48,884 nucleotides of DNA from positions 1-48,884 of the forward strand of contig LBST01000012.1 in the NCBI GenBank assembly GCA_000991135.1, written 5' to 3'. Source of the stretch: Candidatus Roizmanbacteria bacterium GW2011_GWC1_37_12 (lineage in GTDB: Bacteria; Patescibacteriota; Microgenomatia; UBA1406; GWC2-37-13). Position 1 is the first letter of the stretch, and each line of letters begins with the position of its first letter. Positions 15,108-23,796 of this stretch are shown here, piece after piece. The notes beneath the pieces are model-generated. The model did no database searches. It worked only from the letters and a program-made list of their open reading frames with translations, and was not told the origin of the DNA. A program made the translations under genes and the position numbers.

Positions 15108-16163
15108 CTACTTCAGATATTTATCAAAAAACTCTACTGATCTTTGCATCGCTATATTAAAATTATTACCAATATTATGATCATCGCCTTCATATTTGTA
15201 TAATTCAACTGTTTTCCCAGCCGCTTTTATCTGTTCTTCCAGTTTTTCCGAAAACAAAACGGGCACCGATGAGTCTTCTGTTCCGTGGTGAAGTTGAAGC
15301 GGTCCAGAAATGTCTTTGAGGAATGAATTGGCGGAAATCGAATTCCAAAATTCCGGATTCTCTTCAGGCGAACCATATTGATTAATTAACTGATTCCTCC
15401 AAGACAGAGCTCTGGAAGGAATTCCCGGAGGCGGAGAAAAATTTCGCCTTCTCCAGTTATTAATCAAGTCTGGATAAGAAGCAACAACACCTGCCCAGAT
15501 AACCCCGGCTTTTATATCTTTGGAAACAACCATATTTCTCAAAGTGATAAACCCACCCATCGAGTGGCCCCACATACCAATTCTGTTTGGATCTGCGTCT
15601 TTGTATTTTTTCATCGATTCAACGGCATTTAAAATATCAATTGTATAGTTGTTTGATCCATAACCGCCAGTCGCCTCTCCCTCCGATGAACCATGACCTC
15701 GGTAGTCTGAACGAAAAACAATGTAGCCGTTTCTTGAAAAACCGTCGGTATAGGCGATGTATCTTTCTGTTGTTTGGTATTCTGCTGGCGGGATATATCC
15801 GTGATTAAAAATAACCACCGGCCATCCCACTTCGCCCTTCGGGCTTCGCGGGACAGGGCCGTTTGGTACCGTCAATAAAGCATATATTTTCAGGCCTTCT
15901 GATTTATAACTAGCAATATATCTTTTATAGTTTGATCCAGACTCTAGTTTTTGTTCGATAACAATGTCACTACCAGAATAGTTGCCCTTCATTAAATTCT
16001 TTATCGATAGTTCATGAGCCTGCTCAACCATTCCTCTTTCGTTTTCCTGAAGATTCATCTGGTCAGTCAATAGGTTAACAATCCTAGCTTGTTTTCTATT
16101 AAAAATTAAAAAGCCAGTTATTGATAAAACCACTATTAGCATTACTACTACAAATCTTCTCAT
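15108..16163 (-). CDS. Membrane-anchored alpha/beta hydrolase (S9 peptidase-like)
   Basis: A 351-residue hydrolase with an N-terminal membrane helix (5-21) and an exported catalytic domain. The nucleophile is S201 in GHSMGG; the acid is in HHGTEDSSVP (near 297) and the His in GDDHNIG (near 327). VIFNHGYIPP is the oxyanion-hole region. The fold matches prolyl oligopeptidase-like/acyl hydrolases; the substrate is unknown. Residues 104-113 (VPRSPKGEVG) are encoded by a palindromic element and interrupt the normal PNG-to-WPVVIFNHG transition. TATAAT lies 6 nt before the ATG. Confidence 0.85.
   Translation of the reverse strand: MRRFVVVMLIVVLSITGFLIFNRKQARIVNLLTDQMNLQENERGMVEQAHELSIKNLMKGNYSGSDIVIEQKLESGSNYKRYIASYKSEGLKIYALLTVPNGPVPRSPKGEVGWPVVIFNHGYIPPAEYQTTERYIAYTDGFSRNGYIVFRSDYRGHGSSEGEATGGYGSNNYTIDILNAVESMKKYKDADPNRIGMWGHSMGGFITLRNMVVSKDIKAGVIWAGVVASYPDLINNWRRRNFSPPPGIPSRALSWRNQLINQYGSPEENPEFWNSISANSFLKDISGPLQLHHGTEDSSVPVLFSEKLEEQIKAAGKTVELYKYEGDDHNIGNNFNIAMQRSVEFFDKYLK
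15824..15854. repeat. Palindromic element, 31-nt type, copy 2
   Basis: Outer TCCC/GGGA arms and inner hairpin GCCC-TTC-GGGC. Related to copy 1 at 10445-10475, in the opposite orientation relative to the host gene, so the two copies code for different peptides. Confidence 0.75.
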
Positions 16164-16185
16164 AGTTCAATTATAACTGTTTTAT

Positions 16186-16214
16186 TTGACTCTTATTGAA
16201 AAATTTTTTATCAT
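16186..16214 (+). promoter_or_regulatory. Leaderless promoter
   Basis: TTGACT (16186-16191), 17 nt, TATCAT (16209-16214), then 7 nt to GTG 16222. The TTG at 16186, which could be mistaken for a start codon, is the -35 box. Confidence 0.65.
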
Positions 16215-16221
16215 ATTTTCA

Positions 16222-16701
16222 GTGAAAATACCTTTAGCGATTATTTTTGGGTCATTAATTATCGGCGTCTTTATCTTTTTGTCTCAAAATCCTAACCTTC
16301 TTTCTCAATCTTTTAATAAAAGTCAGATTTCGCCAAAGCCAACCAGTCAACAAAATATTCCAACAGAATTCGAACCAGAAATATCTCCTTCGATAACACC
16401 TGCTCCAACCGTGAGCGATGAAGAATTGATAAAAGAAGTTTTAATCGCCAAAACCGGCATCAGCAAAGATGGGATCGAAATTTCAATGAGTTATAACGAC
16501 GGTAAGATAGCGCGGGGAAGCGTAAAAAACAAAAATGAGATGAGCGGCGCTGCCTGGTTTGCTGGTAAGCAAAATGGAATTTGGGTGATCGCCTATGCCG
16601 GCCAGGGCGTCCCCGAATGCAGTGAAATCGCCGGCTTTGACTTCCCCACTACCTGGCTATCCCACTGCGTCGACAGCAACGGAACCACGATCCAAAGATA
16701 A
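16222..16701 (+). CDS. Membrane-anchored extracytoplasmic protein of unknown function
   Basis: Start GTG 16222 is chosen from the promoter just upstream. The 159 residues comprise a membrane helix (about 3-20), a Ser/Pro/Thr-rich linker (to about 60) and a small globular domain with EELIKEVLIAKTG, SGAAWFAGKQNGIWVIAYAG and two cysteines (PECSEI, SHCVD) likely joined by a disulfide. Similar anchored domains occur in CPR genomes but I know no function. Confidence 0.6.
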   Translation: MKIPLAIIFGSLIIGVFIFLSQNPNLLSQSFNKSQISPKPTSQQNIPTEFEPEISPSITPAPTVSDEELIKEVLIAKTGISKDGIEISMSYNDGKIARGSVKNKNEMSGAAWFAGKQNGIWVIAYAGQGVPECSEIAGFDFPTTWLSHCVDSNGTTIQR

Positions 16702-16743
16702 AAACATGACGCTTTAAGGTATAATAATCAGCATAATTAAAAT

Positions 16744-17499
16744 ATGCTTCTAACTATTATTGCAGCCAATATCGTCATTAGCCTTCTTTCTTTATCAGGT
16801 GGTATTATGCTTTTGCGCAAGAATCTAATCAGCAAAAAAATAATTCCTTATATGGTAGCTTTTGCTGCTGGCGTTATTCTTACGACGGTATTTTTTGACT
16901 TGCTTCCGGAAGCATTGGAACTAGCTGAAAAAACCGGGACGGATATATTCTTACCGGTATTTTTAGGAATTATTATTTCTTTTTTTATCGAAAGATTCCA
17001 AGTATGGTTTCACCATCACGGCACTACTCACGGTATAAAAACTTGGATAAAACCTTCTTTGTCTTTAATTTTATTTGGCGACGGTATACATAATTTTATA
17101 GACGGCGTAGTAATAGCTACCGCGTTTCTTACTAGTCCGACGTTGGGCGTTGTCACTTCAATCGCCATTGCCGCTCATGAAATTCCCCAGGAAATAGCCG
17201 ATTTTACAATTATTATTCATTCCGGATTAAATAAAATGCAAGCATTAACTACTAATCTTCTCTCTGCAATTCCAGCTATTATAGGTGGTATTATGGGATT
17301 TTATTTTCTTCAAGGTCTTGAAACGGGCCTACCAATTCTTCTTTCCTTTTCATCAGGAATTTTTATTTATATTGCCGGGTCAGATCTAATACCCCACCTT
17401 CATATAGATTACAAAAAACAAAAAAAATGGGCGCAGGTCCTACCTTTTATTGCCGGGATAATTTTAATGTACTTAATGATCTTTCTACTTAAGGAGTAA
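16744..17499 (+). CDS. ZIP family metal transporter
   Basis: A 251-residue transporter, likely moving Zn2+ or Fe2+ into the cell. It has about eight membrane helices. The metal-binding signature is in helices 4 and 5: FGDGIHNFIDGVVIA and AAHEIPQEIADF. The loop before helix 4 is His-rich (FHHHGTTHG). TATAAT (16722-16727) and CATAAT (6 nt before the ATG) are possible -10 boxes. It converges with typA, leaving 3 nt between stops. Confidence 0.92.
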   Translation: MLLTIIAANIVISLLSLSGGIMLLRKNLISKKIIPYMVAFAAGVILTTVFFDLLPEALELAEKTGTDIFLPVFLGIIISFFIERFQVWFHHHGTTHGIKTWIKPSLSLILFGDGIHNFIDGVVIATAFLTSPTLGVVTSIAIAAHEIPQEIADFTIIIHSGLNKMQALTTNLLSAIPAIIGGIMGFYFLQGLETGLPILLSFSSGIFIYIAGSDLIPHLHIDYKKQKKWAQVLPFIAGIILMYLMIFLLKE

Positions 17500-17502
17500 G
17501 AC

Positions 17503-19347
17503 TTAATTTCCTTGTCTATTGAAAACCCGCCTTTGGGTCAAAGAAAGAACTTTTTTTCTGATTCTTAAATTAAGAGGTGTTACTTCTAAATATTCATCAT
17601 CAATAATAAAATCTAAGGCCTGCTCCAGAGTTAAAACAGTTGCCGGCGTCAACGGAATCGAAGTGCCTTCTCCGGCCGAGCGGTTATTAGTTAGTTTTTT
17701 TTCCTTACAGACATTTATCTCAACATCGAACTCTCTCGTTCCTACACCAACAACCATTCCTTCATATATCTTTTCTCCAGGTGAAACAAAAAGCACTCCT
17801 CGATCCTGAGCATTGACTAATCCATAGGTCATTGCCTCTCCGGGCTTAACGGCAACCAATGCTCCATTCCTAATTGAATCAAGCTTTCCACCCCTCAAGT
17901 GATACCCTAAAAAATAATTGCTCATAATCGCTGTTCCTCGAGTTTTTGTCATAAGAATACTTCTTATTCCCAGTAAATTATTATCTGATATTTTGTACTT
18001 TAATCTTATGTTATTACCAGAAGTGACCATATCAAGCATCTCTCCTTTTCTTTTTCCAAACTCTTCTGTCAACTCTCCCATAAATTTTTTGTCGCAATCT
18101 ATCGTTACTTCCTCGTATGGTTCACTCACTACTCCTTTTATTTTTTTATAAATCACCTGGGGTTTAGAAACTTGAAGCTCAAAGCCTTCCCTCCGCATCG
18201 TTTCAATTAATACGGCGAGATGTAGCTCGCCCCGTCCCGAAACTATAAAATTGGCGCCTGCTTGATCTTGTTCGATTTTGAGACCAAGGTTGGTTTCTTT
18301 TTCTTTTAGGAGTCTTTCTTTGATCTGACGAGACGTCCCTAATTTCCCTTCTTTTCCTGCAAATGGCGAGGTGTTTGGCCCGATGGTGATTTTGATCGTC
18401 GGCTCCTCGACTTTAATCGCCGGCAGGCTTGTCGGCGCAGCCGGATCGGTAACGGTTTGTCCAATGTTTAATTCAGGAATTCCAGCGATAGCAATGACGT
18501 CCCCAGATGTTACCTTATCAACTTCTTTTTTTTGAAGTCCTTCATAAGTATAAAGTTTTTGCACCTTGAAATTTCCCAAAACCTTGTTTTCTTCAACCAA
18601 AGAAACCGTCTGGTTTTTCCCTAAAACTCCTTGAGTGATTTTACCTATGCAGAGGCGTCCGACATAGTTATCCCAATCTAAAGTTGAGATTAACAATTGA
18701 AAAGGTTTGTCTTTATCTGTAGCAACATTAGGAATTTCTTTAATAACAGTTTCAAAAAGAGGAGTCAAATCACCCGGCACATCTGAAGAATATTTTTCTG
18801 GAAGATTAGAAAAAACTTTACCATCTCGACCAACAGCGTAAAGAGTAGTAAAGTGAAGATGCTTTTCGTGCTCTGCCAGTTCAAGAAATAAATTTTCAAT
18901 ATCATTCAAGACTTCTTTTGGTCTGGCGTCTTTTTTGTCAATCTTGTTAATGATGAGAATGATTTTTAGGTGAGCCTGGAGAGCTTTTTTCAAAACAAAC
19001 TTTGTCTGGGGTAAAGGCCCTTCGGCTGCGTCGACCAGCAAAATCGCGCCGCTTGCCATATTAATGGTTCGCTCTACTTCTCCGCCGAAGTCGGCGTGGC
19101 CTGGAGTATCAATAATGTTAATTTTTGTTCTTACCTGCTTGCCTACAGGTAAGTAGAAAACAGAGGTGTTTTTCGCCAAGATCGTGATTCCTTTTTCCCT
19201 TTCTAAATCGTTGGAATCCATTATAAGAGTTTCACCCATTTCCTTTTGGTTATCTCTGAAAGTATGAGTCTGCTTTAACATGGCGTCGACCAAGGTGGTT
19301 TTCCCATGGTCAACGTGGGCAATAATGGCAATATTACGGATTTCCAT
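17503..19347 (-). CDS. typA: Translational GTPase TypA/BipA
   Basis: A 614-residue ribosome-binding GTPase of the EF-G family, used in stress and ribosome assembly. P-loop AHVDHGKT (10-17), switch II DTPGHADFGGE (80-90), NKID, then domains II, III, V and the BipA-specific C-terminal region (YLEVTPLNLRIRKK). Between NTSVFY and TKINIIDTPGHADF it carries about eight extra residues (LPVGKQVR, 66-73) encoded by a palindrome at 19130-19153. TATAAT lies 9 nt before the ATG. Confidence 0.95.
   Translation of the reverse strand: MEIRNIAIIAHVDHGKTTLVDAMLKQTHTFRDNQKEMGETLIMDSNDLEREKGITILAKNTSVFYLPVGKQVRTKINIIDTPGHADFGGEVERTINMASGAILLVDAAEGPLPQTKFVLKKALQAHLKIILIINKIDKKDARPKEVLNDIENLFLELAEHEKHLHFTTLYAVGRDGKVFSNLPEKYSSDVPGDLTPLFETVIKEIPNVATDKDKPFQLLISTLDWDNYVGRLCIGKITQGVLGKNQTVSLVEENKVLGNFKVQKLYTYEGLQKKEVDKVTSGDVIAIAGIPELNIGQTVTDPAAPTSLPAIKVEEPTIKITIGPNTSPFAGKEGKLGTSRQIKERLLKEKETNLGLKIEQDQAGANFIVSGRGELHLAVLIETMRREGFELQVSKPQVIYKKIKGVVSEPYEEVTIDCDKKFMGELTEEFGKRKGEMLDMVTSGNNIRLKYKISDNNLLGIRSILMTKTRGTAIMSNYFLGYHLRGGKLDSIRNGALVAVKPGEAMTYGLVNAQDRGVLFVSPGEKIYEGMVVGVGTREFDVEINVCKEKKLTNNRSAGEGTSIPLTPATVLTLEQALDFIIDDEYLEVTPLNLRIRKKVLSLTQRRVFNRQGN
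19130..19153. repeat. Palindromic element inside typA
   Basis: Arms CTTACCTG and CAGGTAAG (8 bp, perfect) with an 8-nt loop. It accounts for the extra LPVGKQVR segment before switch II. Related by eye to the palindrome in GAPDH at 28899-28914 (TACCTG and GCAGG cores). Confidence 0.65.
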
Positions 19348-19362
19348 GAAGCGTTAATTATA

Positions 19363-20121
19363 TCATGGAGTTGGCGTTGGTCTTTGAGGAAATAATCTTA
19401 CCTCTTCTACTTCTGTAATCTTATTCAAACTCCTGTCCCACATGCCTTTGACCCTAACACGATTACCAATCTGTAGGTCGGCATAACTTATTGTTTCTTT
19501 TTTGTGATTTAGAAATTCTGTTTCGCTTCCAAAATAAACAGCTTGGTCTCCTCTCTCGATAGTCTTCATGACGAAATTATCGCCATTCTTTACCGTCACT
19601 TCTCCGAAAAACACTCCCCATCTTTTTTGGATAGAAAGATTTCTTATCAACCTTGCGTCAATTGTCGTTTTTTCCTCATCTGTAAATTTGCCAATGACGT
19701 TGATTTCGTTGCCAACGGAAAATTCCGAGAGTTCACTTCTTCCGCCGAATCTCCTCACAAGTTTTGTTTCGCTGTTTATATTAACGGTGTAGGTTTTTCC
19801 GTCATTAGCATTAACTGTCATTGTATTTTCCCCAATTGAAGAAATTGTGCCAGTAATGCGAGCGGCAAATCTCAAATTTCTCCTGACTAGATTTTTTACC
19901 TTATCTAGTAATCCTTCTTTTCTCTCTTGAATTTGCTCTCTAATATTTCCTTTTACTTCCCGCCTGATTTCTTTGGGACTCAAGCTGGCCTCTCTACCTT
20001 CTTCAACCGTCTCCCTAATCGTCTTTTTAACTTCTCCTCCGAAATTAGTCTCGGCAGACAATGGAAAAGCAACAGTTAAAAAAGTAAACAAAATAATTAG
20101 GCCGAAAATAGTTTTTTTCAT
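19363..20121 (-). CDS. Exported DUF5666-like protein
   Basis: A 252-residue protein with a signal peptide (MKKTIFGLIILFTFLTVAFPLSAET). A charged helical stretch (28-80, rich in RE and KE) is followed by two OB-like repeats of the DUF5666 type (ITGTISSIGENTMTVNANDG and GEVTVKNGDNFVMKT, each ending in a VGN/IGNRVRVKG turn). Function unknown; the family is common in envelope proteins. It follows the sigma operon but a terminator at 20160-20197 separates them. Confidence 0.7.
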   Translation of the reverse strand: MKKTIFGLIILFTFLTVAFPLSAETNFGGEVKKTIRETVEEGREASLSPKEIRREVKGNIREQIQERKEGLLDKVKNLVRRNLRFAARITGTISSIGENTMTVNANDGKTYTVNINSETKLVRRFGGRSELSEFSVGNEINVIGKFTDEEKTTIDARLIRNLSIQKRWGVFFGEVTVKNGDNFVMKTIERGDQAVYFGSETEFLNHKKETISYADLQIGNRVRVKGMWDRSLNKITEVEEVRLFPQRPTPTP

Positions 20122-20159
20122 ACTTTATAAACTTACAATAATATATATGCGCAATTTTT

Positions 20160-20197
20160 AAAAAAGTTTCACCGAGTCTGACTTGGTTTCACTCGGT
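20160..20197 (-). terminator. Terminator of the sigma-factor operon
   Basis: On the minus strand ACCGAGT (20197-20191) pairs with ACTCGGT (20177-20171) across a 13-nt loop, followed by GAAAC and a T-run. The stem starts inside the last codons of the Ig-like gene. Confidence 0.65.
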
Positions 20198-20596
20198 CGT
20201 TTCGAGATAAACAGTCACCGATCTTTCTGCATAATTTCCAAAAATATCATTCGCGGCAACAAAGATATTGTTTTCGCCTTCAAATAACTCGTAGTTAATG
20301 GAGAAATTTCCTGACGAGTCAGCTTTTAATTCTTTCTCGTTGATAAAGACATCAACTCCCGGACTTGTTTTTCCGGAGACGATCACCGTTGAAACGTTGA
20401 TAGTGGTTTTGTCTTTTGGCGATGTCAACTCAAGAGTTAACCCCTGTTCGACTGACTCTTCCTCTGATTGTTCTGTGATTGAAACATTAGCAATCCAACC
20501 TCGCTGATTTATATTTGCTTTATTTTTGTTAAAAATATTAAACAGTCCAAAAACCACTAATAAAATTAAAACGATAGTAAAAAAATAGTTTTTCAT
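20189..20596 (-). CDS. Membrane-anchored single Ig-like domain protein
   Basis: A 135-residue protein: membrane helix (4-22), short linker, then one bacterial Ig-like/glucodextranase-type domain (LTSPKDKTTINVSTVIVSGK, then FEGENNIFVAANDIFGN). Such domains serve as exported binding or spacer modules. Its start overlaps the stop of the upstream membrane gene (4 nt), placing it in the ECF-sigma operon, perhaps as the exported sensor or output. Confidence 0.7.
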   Translation of the reverse strand: MKNYFFTIVLILLVVFGLFNIFNKNKANINQRGWIANVSITEQSEEESVEQGLTLELTSPKDKTTINVSTVIVSGKTSPGVDVFINEKELKADSSGNFSINYELFEGENNIFVAANDIFGNYAERSVTVYLETTE

Positions 20597-20991
20597 TTTG
20601 TTTTGTCCTTCGAGGACTGGAACTTATAAATAGCTACTAACTTATTTTTTATTTTTTTGAAGTTCTTGACCAAAATAAAAACAGTTGCCAATACTAATAG
20701 TATACTAATTACGGAAACATAAAATAATGGTTGCGGTATTTCTTGAAAAAAGTCGATAAGATTTTCGAAAAGATATTTTTTTATCACTTCAAAGTCATCG
20801 CGGAAAAAATCCAAAAGATCAAAAGAGTTCTGTTCGTTTAGAATATCGATTGTCACTGAAGCGAAGACGAAAGTAGACAATAAAAATAATAATCCGAAAA
20901 ATACTCTTATGAGAAGATAGGTCGTCGTTCTTTTAGTTTCGAGTCGATAAACTCCTTTTAAAATTTTTTTTTCTAGATTTTTATCTTTCAT
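20593..20991 (-). CDS. Two-helix membrane protein, possible anti-sigma factor
   Basis: A 132-residue protein with a Lys-rich cytoplasmic N-terminus (1-22), a membrane helix (about 25-48), an acidic 45-residue loop, and a second helix (about 89-110) with a basic tail. It lies 6 nt after the sigma-factor gene, where anti-sigma factors normally sit. I see no zinc anti-sigma motif, so the role is inferred from position only. Confidence 0.5.
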   Translation of the reverse strand: MKDKNLEKKILKGVYRLETKRTTTYLLIRVFFGLLFLLSTFVFASVTIDILNEQNSFDLLDFFRDDFEVIKKYLFENLIDFFQEIPQPLFYVSVISILLVLATVFILVKNFKKIKNKLVAIYKFQSSKDKTK

Positions 20992-20997
20992 AATTCT

Positions 20998-21498
20998 TTA
21001 TTCTTGGTTCTTAATTCTCAGTTTGACCCTTGCTCGTCTTATTATAGATTTTACCGTATTTAAAGGTTTATTAATCTTTCTAGAAATTTCTTCATAATTA
21101 TAACCCTCGTCTATATATATGAAAATTTCTTTCTCTTGGTTGCTTAAGAGTTTTAAATAACTCTCTTTATCCTCTATCTCTAAATTATTATCGTCACTGA
21201 TATAGATTTCTTCTTTTAACGGCAGCACTGGTTTTCTCGACCGGTAAAACATCTTGAGTTCATTTTTGACTATTTGATACAGATAAGGTTTAATTGGTTT
21301 TTCCTCGTCAAATCTTTCGATAGCTCTATAAAAAGATGTAAAAACATTCTGGACAAGATCTTCAACGTCTTCGTGCTTTTTTATTTTGGTTTTGATGTAT
21401 CGGTAAATTGAATTTGTGTATTCGCCTACTATGAAAGAATAATAATCAATCTCGCCGTTCTTGATTTTTAGAATTATTTCTTTATCCGTAAGCTTCAT
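20998..21498 (-). CDS. ECF-type sigma-70 family factor
   Basis: A 166-residue sigma factor. I choose ATG 21498; an upstream in-frame TTG at 21510 lies in the promoter region. Region 2 is VEDLVQNVFTSFYRAIERF, and region 4 is LSNQEKEIFIYIDEGYNYEE followed by ISRKINKPLNTVKSIIRRAR. There is no sigma 1.1 or region 3. It heads an operon with a two-helix membrane protein and an Ig-like protein, the usual layout for envelope-stress signalling. It is divergent from era with 19 nt between start codons. Confidence 0.9.
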   Translation of the reverse strand: MKLTDKEIILKIKNGEIDYYSFIVGEYTNSIYRYIKTKIKKHEDVEDLVQNVFTSFYRAIERFDEEKPIKPYLYQIVKNELKMFYRSRKPVLPLKEEIYISDDNNLEIEDKESYLKLLSNQEKEIFIYIDEGYNYEEISRKINKPLNTVKSIIRRARVKLRIKNQE

Positions 21499-21517
21499 AT
21501 TCTGATACAATTATCCC

Positions 21518-22384
21518 ATGAAAAACGGTAAAGTTCTATTATTGGGTAGGCCAAATGTCGGCAAGTCGACTTTCGTCAATAATCTTATTGGTCAAAAAGT
21601 CGCCATCACTTCACCTAAACCGCAAACCACCAGATTTGCGATCAAAGCAGTTTATAGCGACGATCGCGGACAGATAATTTTTGTCGATACGCCAGGCATC
21701 ATGGGCAAAACCGAAGACCGCCTCTCGGAAAACATCAATAAAAAAACCCTCCAAGCCTTAAACGAAGAAGTCGACCTGGTTATTTATATGATCGACCACA
21801 CGAGAAAACGAGATTTTGAAGAAGCTCGAGTTTTGGGCATGGTTAGGAAAATTGACAAACCAAAGATATTAGTGATTAATAAAGTTGACTTGCAGGAAAA
21901 ATCTTATTTACCTCAATATAAATTTTTGGAAGACGAATTCTCATCTGTTTTTCAAATATCTGGTTTAAACAAAACACATGTTAAACCCTTACTTGATAAA
22001 ATGTTTGAACTTATTCCTGAAGGAAAAGGTATTGAAGAAATCCCTAGTGATTTAAAATATCCTGTTTTGAATTTTGACAGCAAAATTTTTGTCAGCGAGT
22101 TAATCCGGGAAAAAGTTTTTTTAATGATGGGTGAAGAGATTCCTTATCGAACAACAGCGATAGTTGACGAAATCTCCGAAAGAAAAAATGGGATTACCTA
22201 TATTAAAGCAAGAATTTTGACGACTGACGATCGATACAAAAAAATGCTCATTGGTGCTGCCGGAAGAAAAATAAAAGAAATCGGAAGTTATGCCCGCAAA
22301 GAAATCGCCCTAGCAATCAACAAAAAGGTCTATCTTGATCTCACCATCGAAACCGATCCACATTGGCAGGAAACCTATTATTAA
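21518..22384 (+). CDS. era: GTPase Era
   Basis: A 288-residue GTPase that binds 16S rRNA during 30S assembly. G1 is GRPNVGKS, G2 region SPKPQTTR, G3 DTPG, G4 NKVD; the C-terminal KH domain has GAAGRKIKEIGSYAR. TACAAT lies 6 nt before the ATG, so the mRNA is probably leaderless. Confidence 0.95.
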   Translation: MKNGKVLLLGRPNVGKSTFVNNLIGQKVAITSPKPQTTRFAIKAVYSDDRGQIIFVDTPGIMGKTEDRLSENINKKTLQALNEEVDLVIYMIDHTRKRDFEEARVLGMVRKIDKPKILVINKVDLQEKSYLPQYKFLEDEFSSVFQISGLNKTHVKPLLDKMFELIPEGKGIEEIPSDLKYPVLNFDSKIFVSELIREKVFLMMGEEIPYRTTAIVDEISERKNGITYIKARILTTDDRYKKMLIGAAGRKIKEIGSYARKEIALAINKKVYLDLTIETDPHWQETYY

Positions 22385-22399
22385 ATTTCTAATTTCTAA

Positions 22400-23788
22400 T
22401 TAACCTAATTGACCTAATCTCTTAAGACATTCTTCTTTCCCTAAAATTTCCATTGATTTATTAAGAGGAGGAGAGATTTTTTTGCCGGTGATAGCAACGC
22501 GGAGAGTCATAAAAAATTCTCCTGTTTTAACGTTAAGTTTTTTTACAAGAGCTTGCATCGATTCTCCAATAATGTCTGCTTTCCAATCAGATACTTTTTC
22601 TAACTCTTTATGTATCTCTTTTATATAGGATCTGTCCTTGATCAAGGACAGATCATGAATTGGCTTAAAGAAAAATTCGCAAAGAGGAAGATAGTCGGAA
22701 AGTTTTTTAATTCTTTCTTTTATTAAGGGTATTGTTTTTTCTATCAACTCTACTGGATATTTTTTTTGATAAAAATTATAGATTTGAGTCTTGAGATTTG
22801 AGTCTTGAGATTCTCTTATATGTACCCCGTTCATCCATTCAAGTTTATTAAGATCAAATACCGGTCCAACAGGACTGATATCTTTAAAATCAAATAGTTT
22901 AATAAATTCATCTAAAGTAAAAATTTCTTTTCCTTGAGGATGACTCCAACCCATTAGTGCTAAATAGTTTAAGATTACTTCTGGGAAAAAACCCTGTTCT
23001 TGATACCAGGAGACGTTTGTGTGACCTTGTCTTTTGGAAAATTTTGATCGATCTGGATTTCTAATAATCGGGGTGTGAACAAAAACCGGTTTTTCCCAAC
23101 CAAAATATTCGTAAAGTAAGACAATTTTTGCTGATGAGGTTAACCATTCTTCACCCCTAACCATATGGCTAATTTCCATAAGATGATCGTCAACAACAAC
23201 CGCTAGAAAGTACGTTGGGTATCCATCCGATTTCAAAAGTACCTGATCATCTACTGAATTAGAATCAAAAATAACCTCACCTCTCAATTCGTCTTTTATT
23301 TTTATTTTTATATCTTTCGGAACATATAATCTTATTATGTAAGATTCTTTATTTGTTAATTTTTGATCAATGGTTTTTTTATCGAGATTGAGACAGTGTT
23401 TGTCATACATTGGAGGTTTACCTTCTTTTTGCAGTTTTTGCCTTATTTCATCAAGACGATCTTTTGAGCAAAAACAGTAATATGCTTTATTTTTATTTAT
23501 TAATTCTTGAGCATATTTTTTATAAATATCAAGTCTGTCTGATTGACGATATGGTCCGTAAGGACCTGTTTTTCTGACGCTTTCGTCTTCGACTAATTTG
23601 AACCAATCAAGAGCTTTAAAAACTTTTTCTTCAGCATCAGCAACGGTTCTCTCTTTATCAGTATCTTCTATTCTGACAATAAACTTTCCTTTATGTTTAT
23701 GGGCAAAAGCATAATCAAAAAGTACTTGGTAAATAGTACCAATATGGGGATAGCCTGTAGGTGAAATGGCTGCTCTAGTTCTAATCAT
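22400..23788 (-). CDS. gltX: Glutamyl-tRNA synthetase
   Basis: A 462-residue class I synthetase that charges tRNA with glutamate. The HIGH motif is SPTGYPHIGT and the KMSKS motif KFSKRQG. Cys-containing YCFCSKDRLDEI fits the insertion of bacterial GltX. Two repeats lie in the C-terminal anticodon-binding half: a 14-mer tandem repeat at 22781-22813 (RESQDSNLKTQ) and a perfect 26-nt palindrome at 22629-22654 (HDLSLIKDRS). TATAAT lies 7 nt before the ATG, inside the end of the SOD gene. No GatCAB gene is in the window. Confidence 0.95.
   Translation of the reverse strand: MIRTRAAISPTGYPHIGTIYQVLFDYAFAHKHKGKFIVRIEDTDKERTVADAEEKVFKALDWFKLVEDESVRKTGPYGPYRQSDRLDIYKKYAQELINKNKAYYCFCSKDRLDEIRQKLQKEGKPPMYDKHCLNLDKKTIDQKLTNKESYIIRLYVPKDIKIKIKDELRGEVIFDSNSVDDQVLLKSDGYPTYFLAVVVDDHLMEISHMVRGEEWLTSSAKIVLLYEYFGWEKPVFVHTPIIRNPDRSKFSKRQGHTNVSWYQEQGFFPEVILNYLALMGWSHPQGKEIFTLDEFIKLFDFKDISPVGPVFDLNKLEWMNGVHIRESQDSNLKTQIYNFYQKKYPVELIEKTIPLIKERIKKLSDYLPLCEFFFKPIHDLSLIKDRSYIKEIHKELEKVSDWKADIIGESMQALVKKLNVKTGEFFMTLRVAITGKKISPPLNKSMEILGKEECLKRLGQLG
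22629..22654. repeat. Perfect palindrome inside gltX
   Basis: GATCTGTCCTTGA followed immediately by its reverse complement, 13-bp arms without a loop. It shares TCTGTCCTT / AAGGACAGA with the ligase element at 3785-3816. Confidence 0.8.
22781..22813. repeat. 14-nt tandem repeat inside gltX
   Basis: GATTTGAGTCTTGA occurs twice and then starts a third time, 33 nt in all, so the reading frame is kept (11 codons). A matching 33-nt, 14-mer array lies in trmD. Confidence 0.75.
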
Positions 23789-23796
23789 GAATCAAA

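Noticed and set aside
16186-16221. TTG start extending the 16222 gene
   Set aside because: The TTG is the -35 box of a well-spaced promoter; the transcript would begin near 16221.
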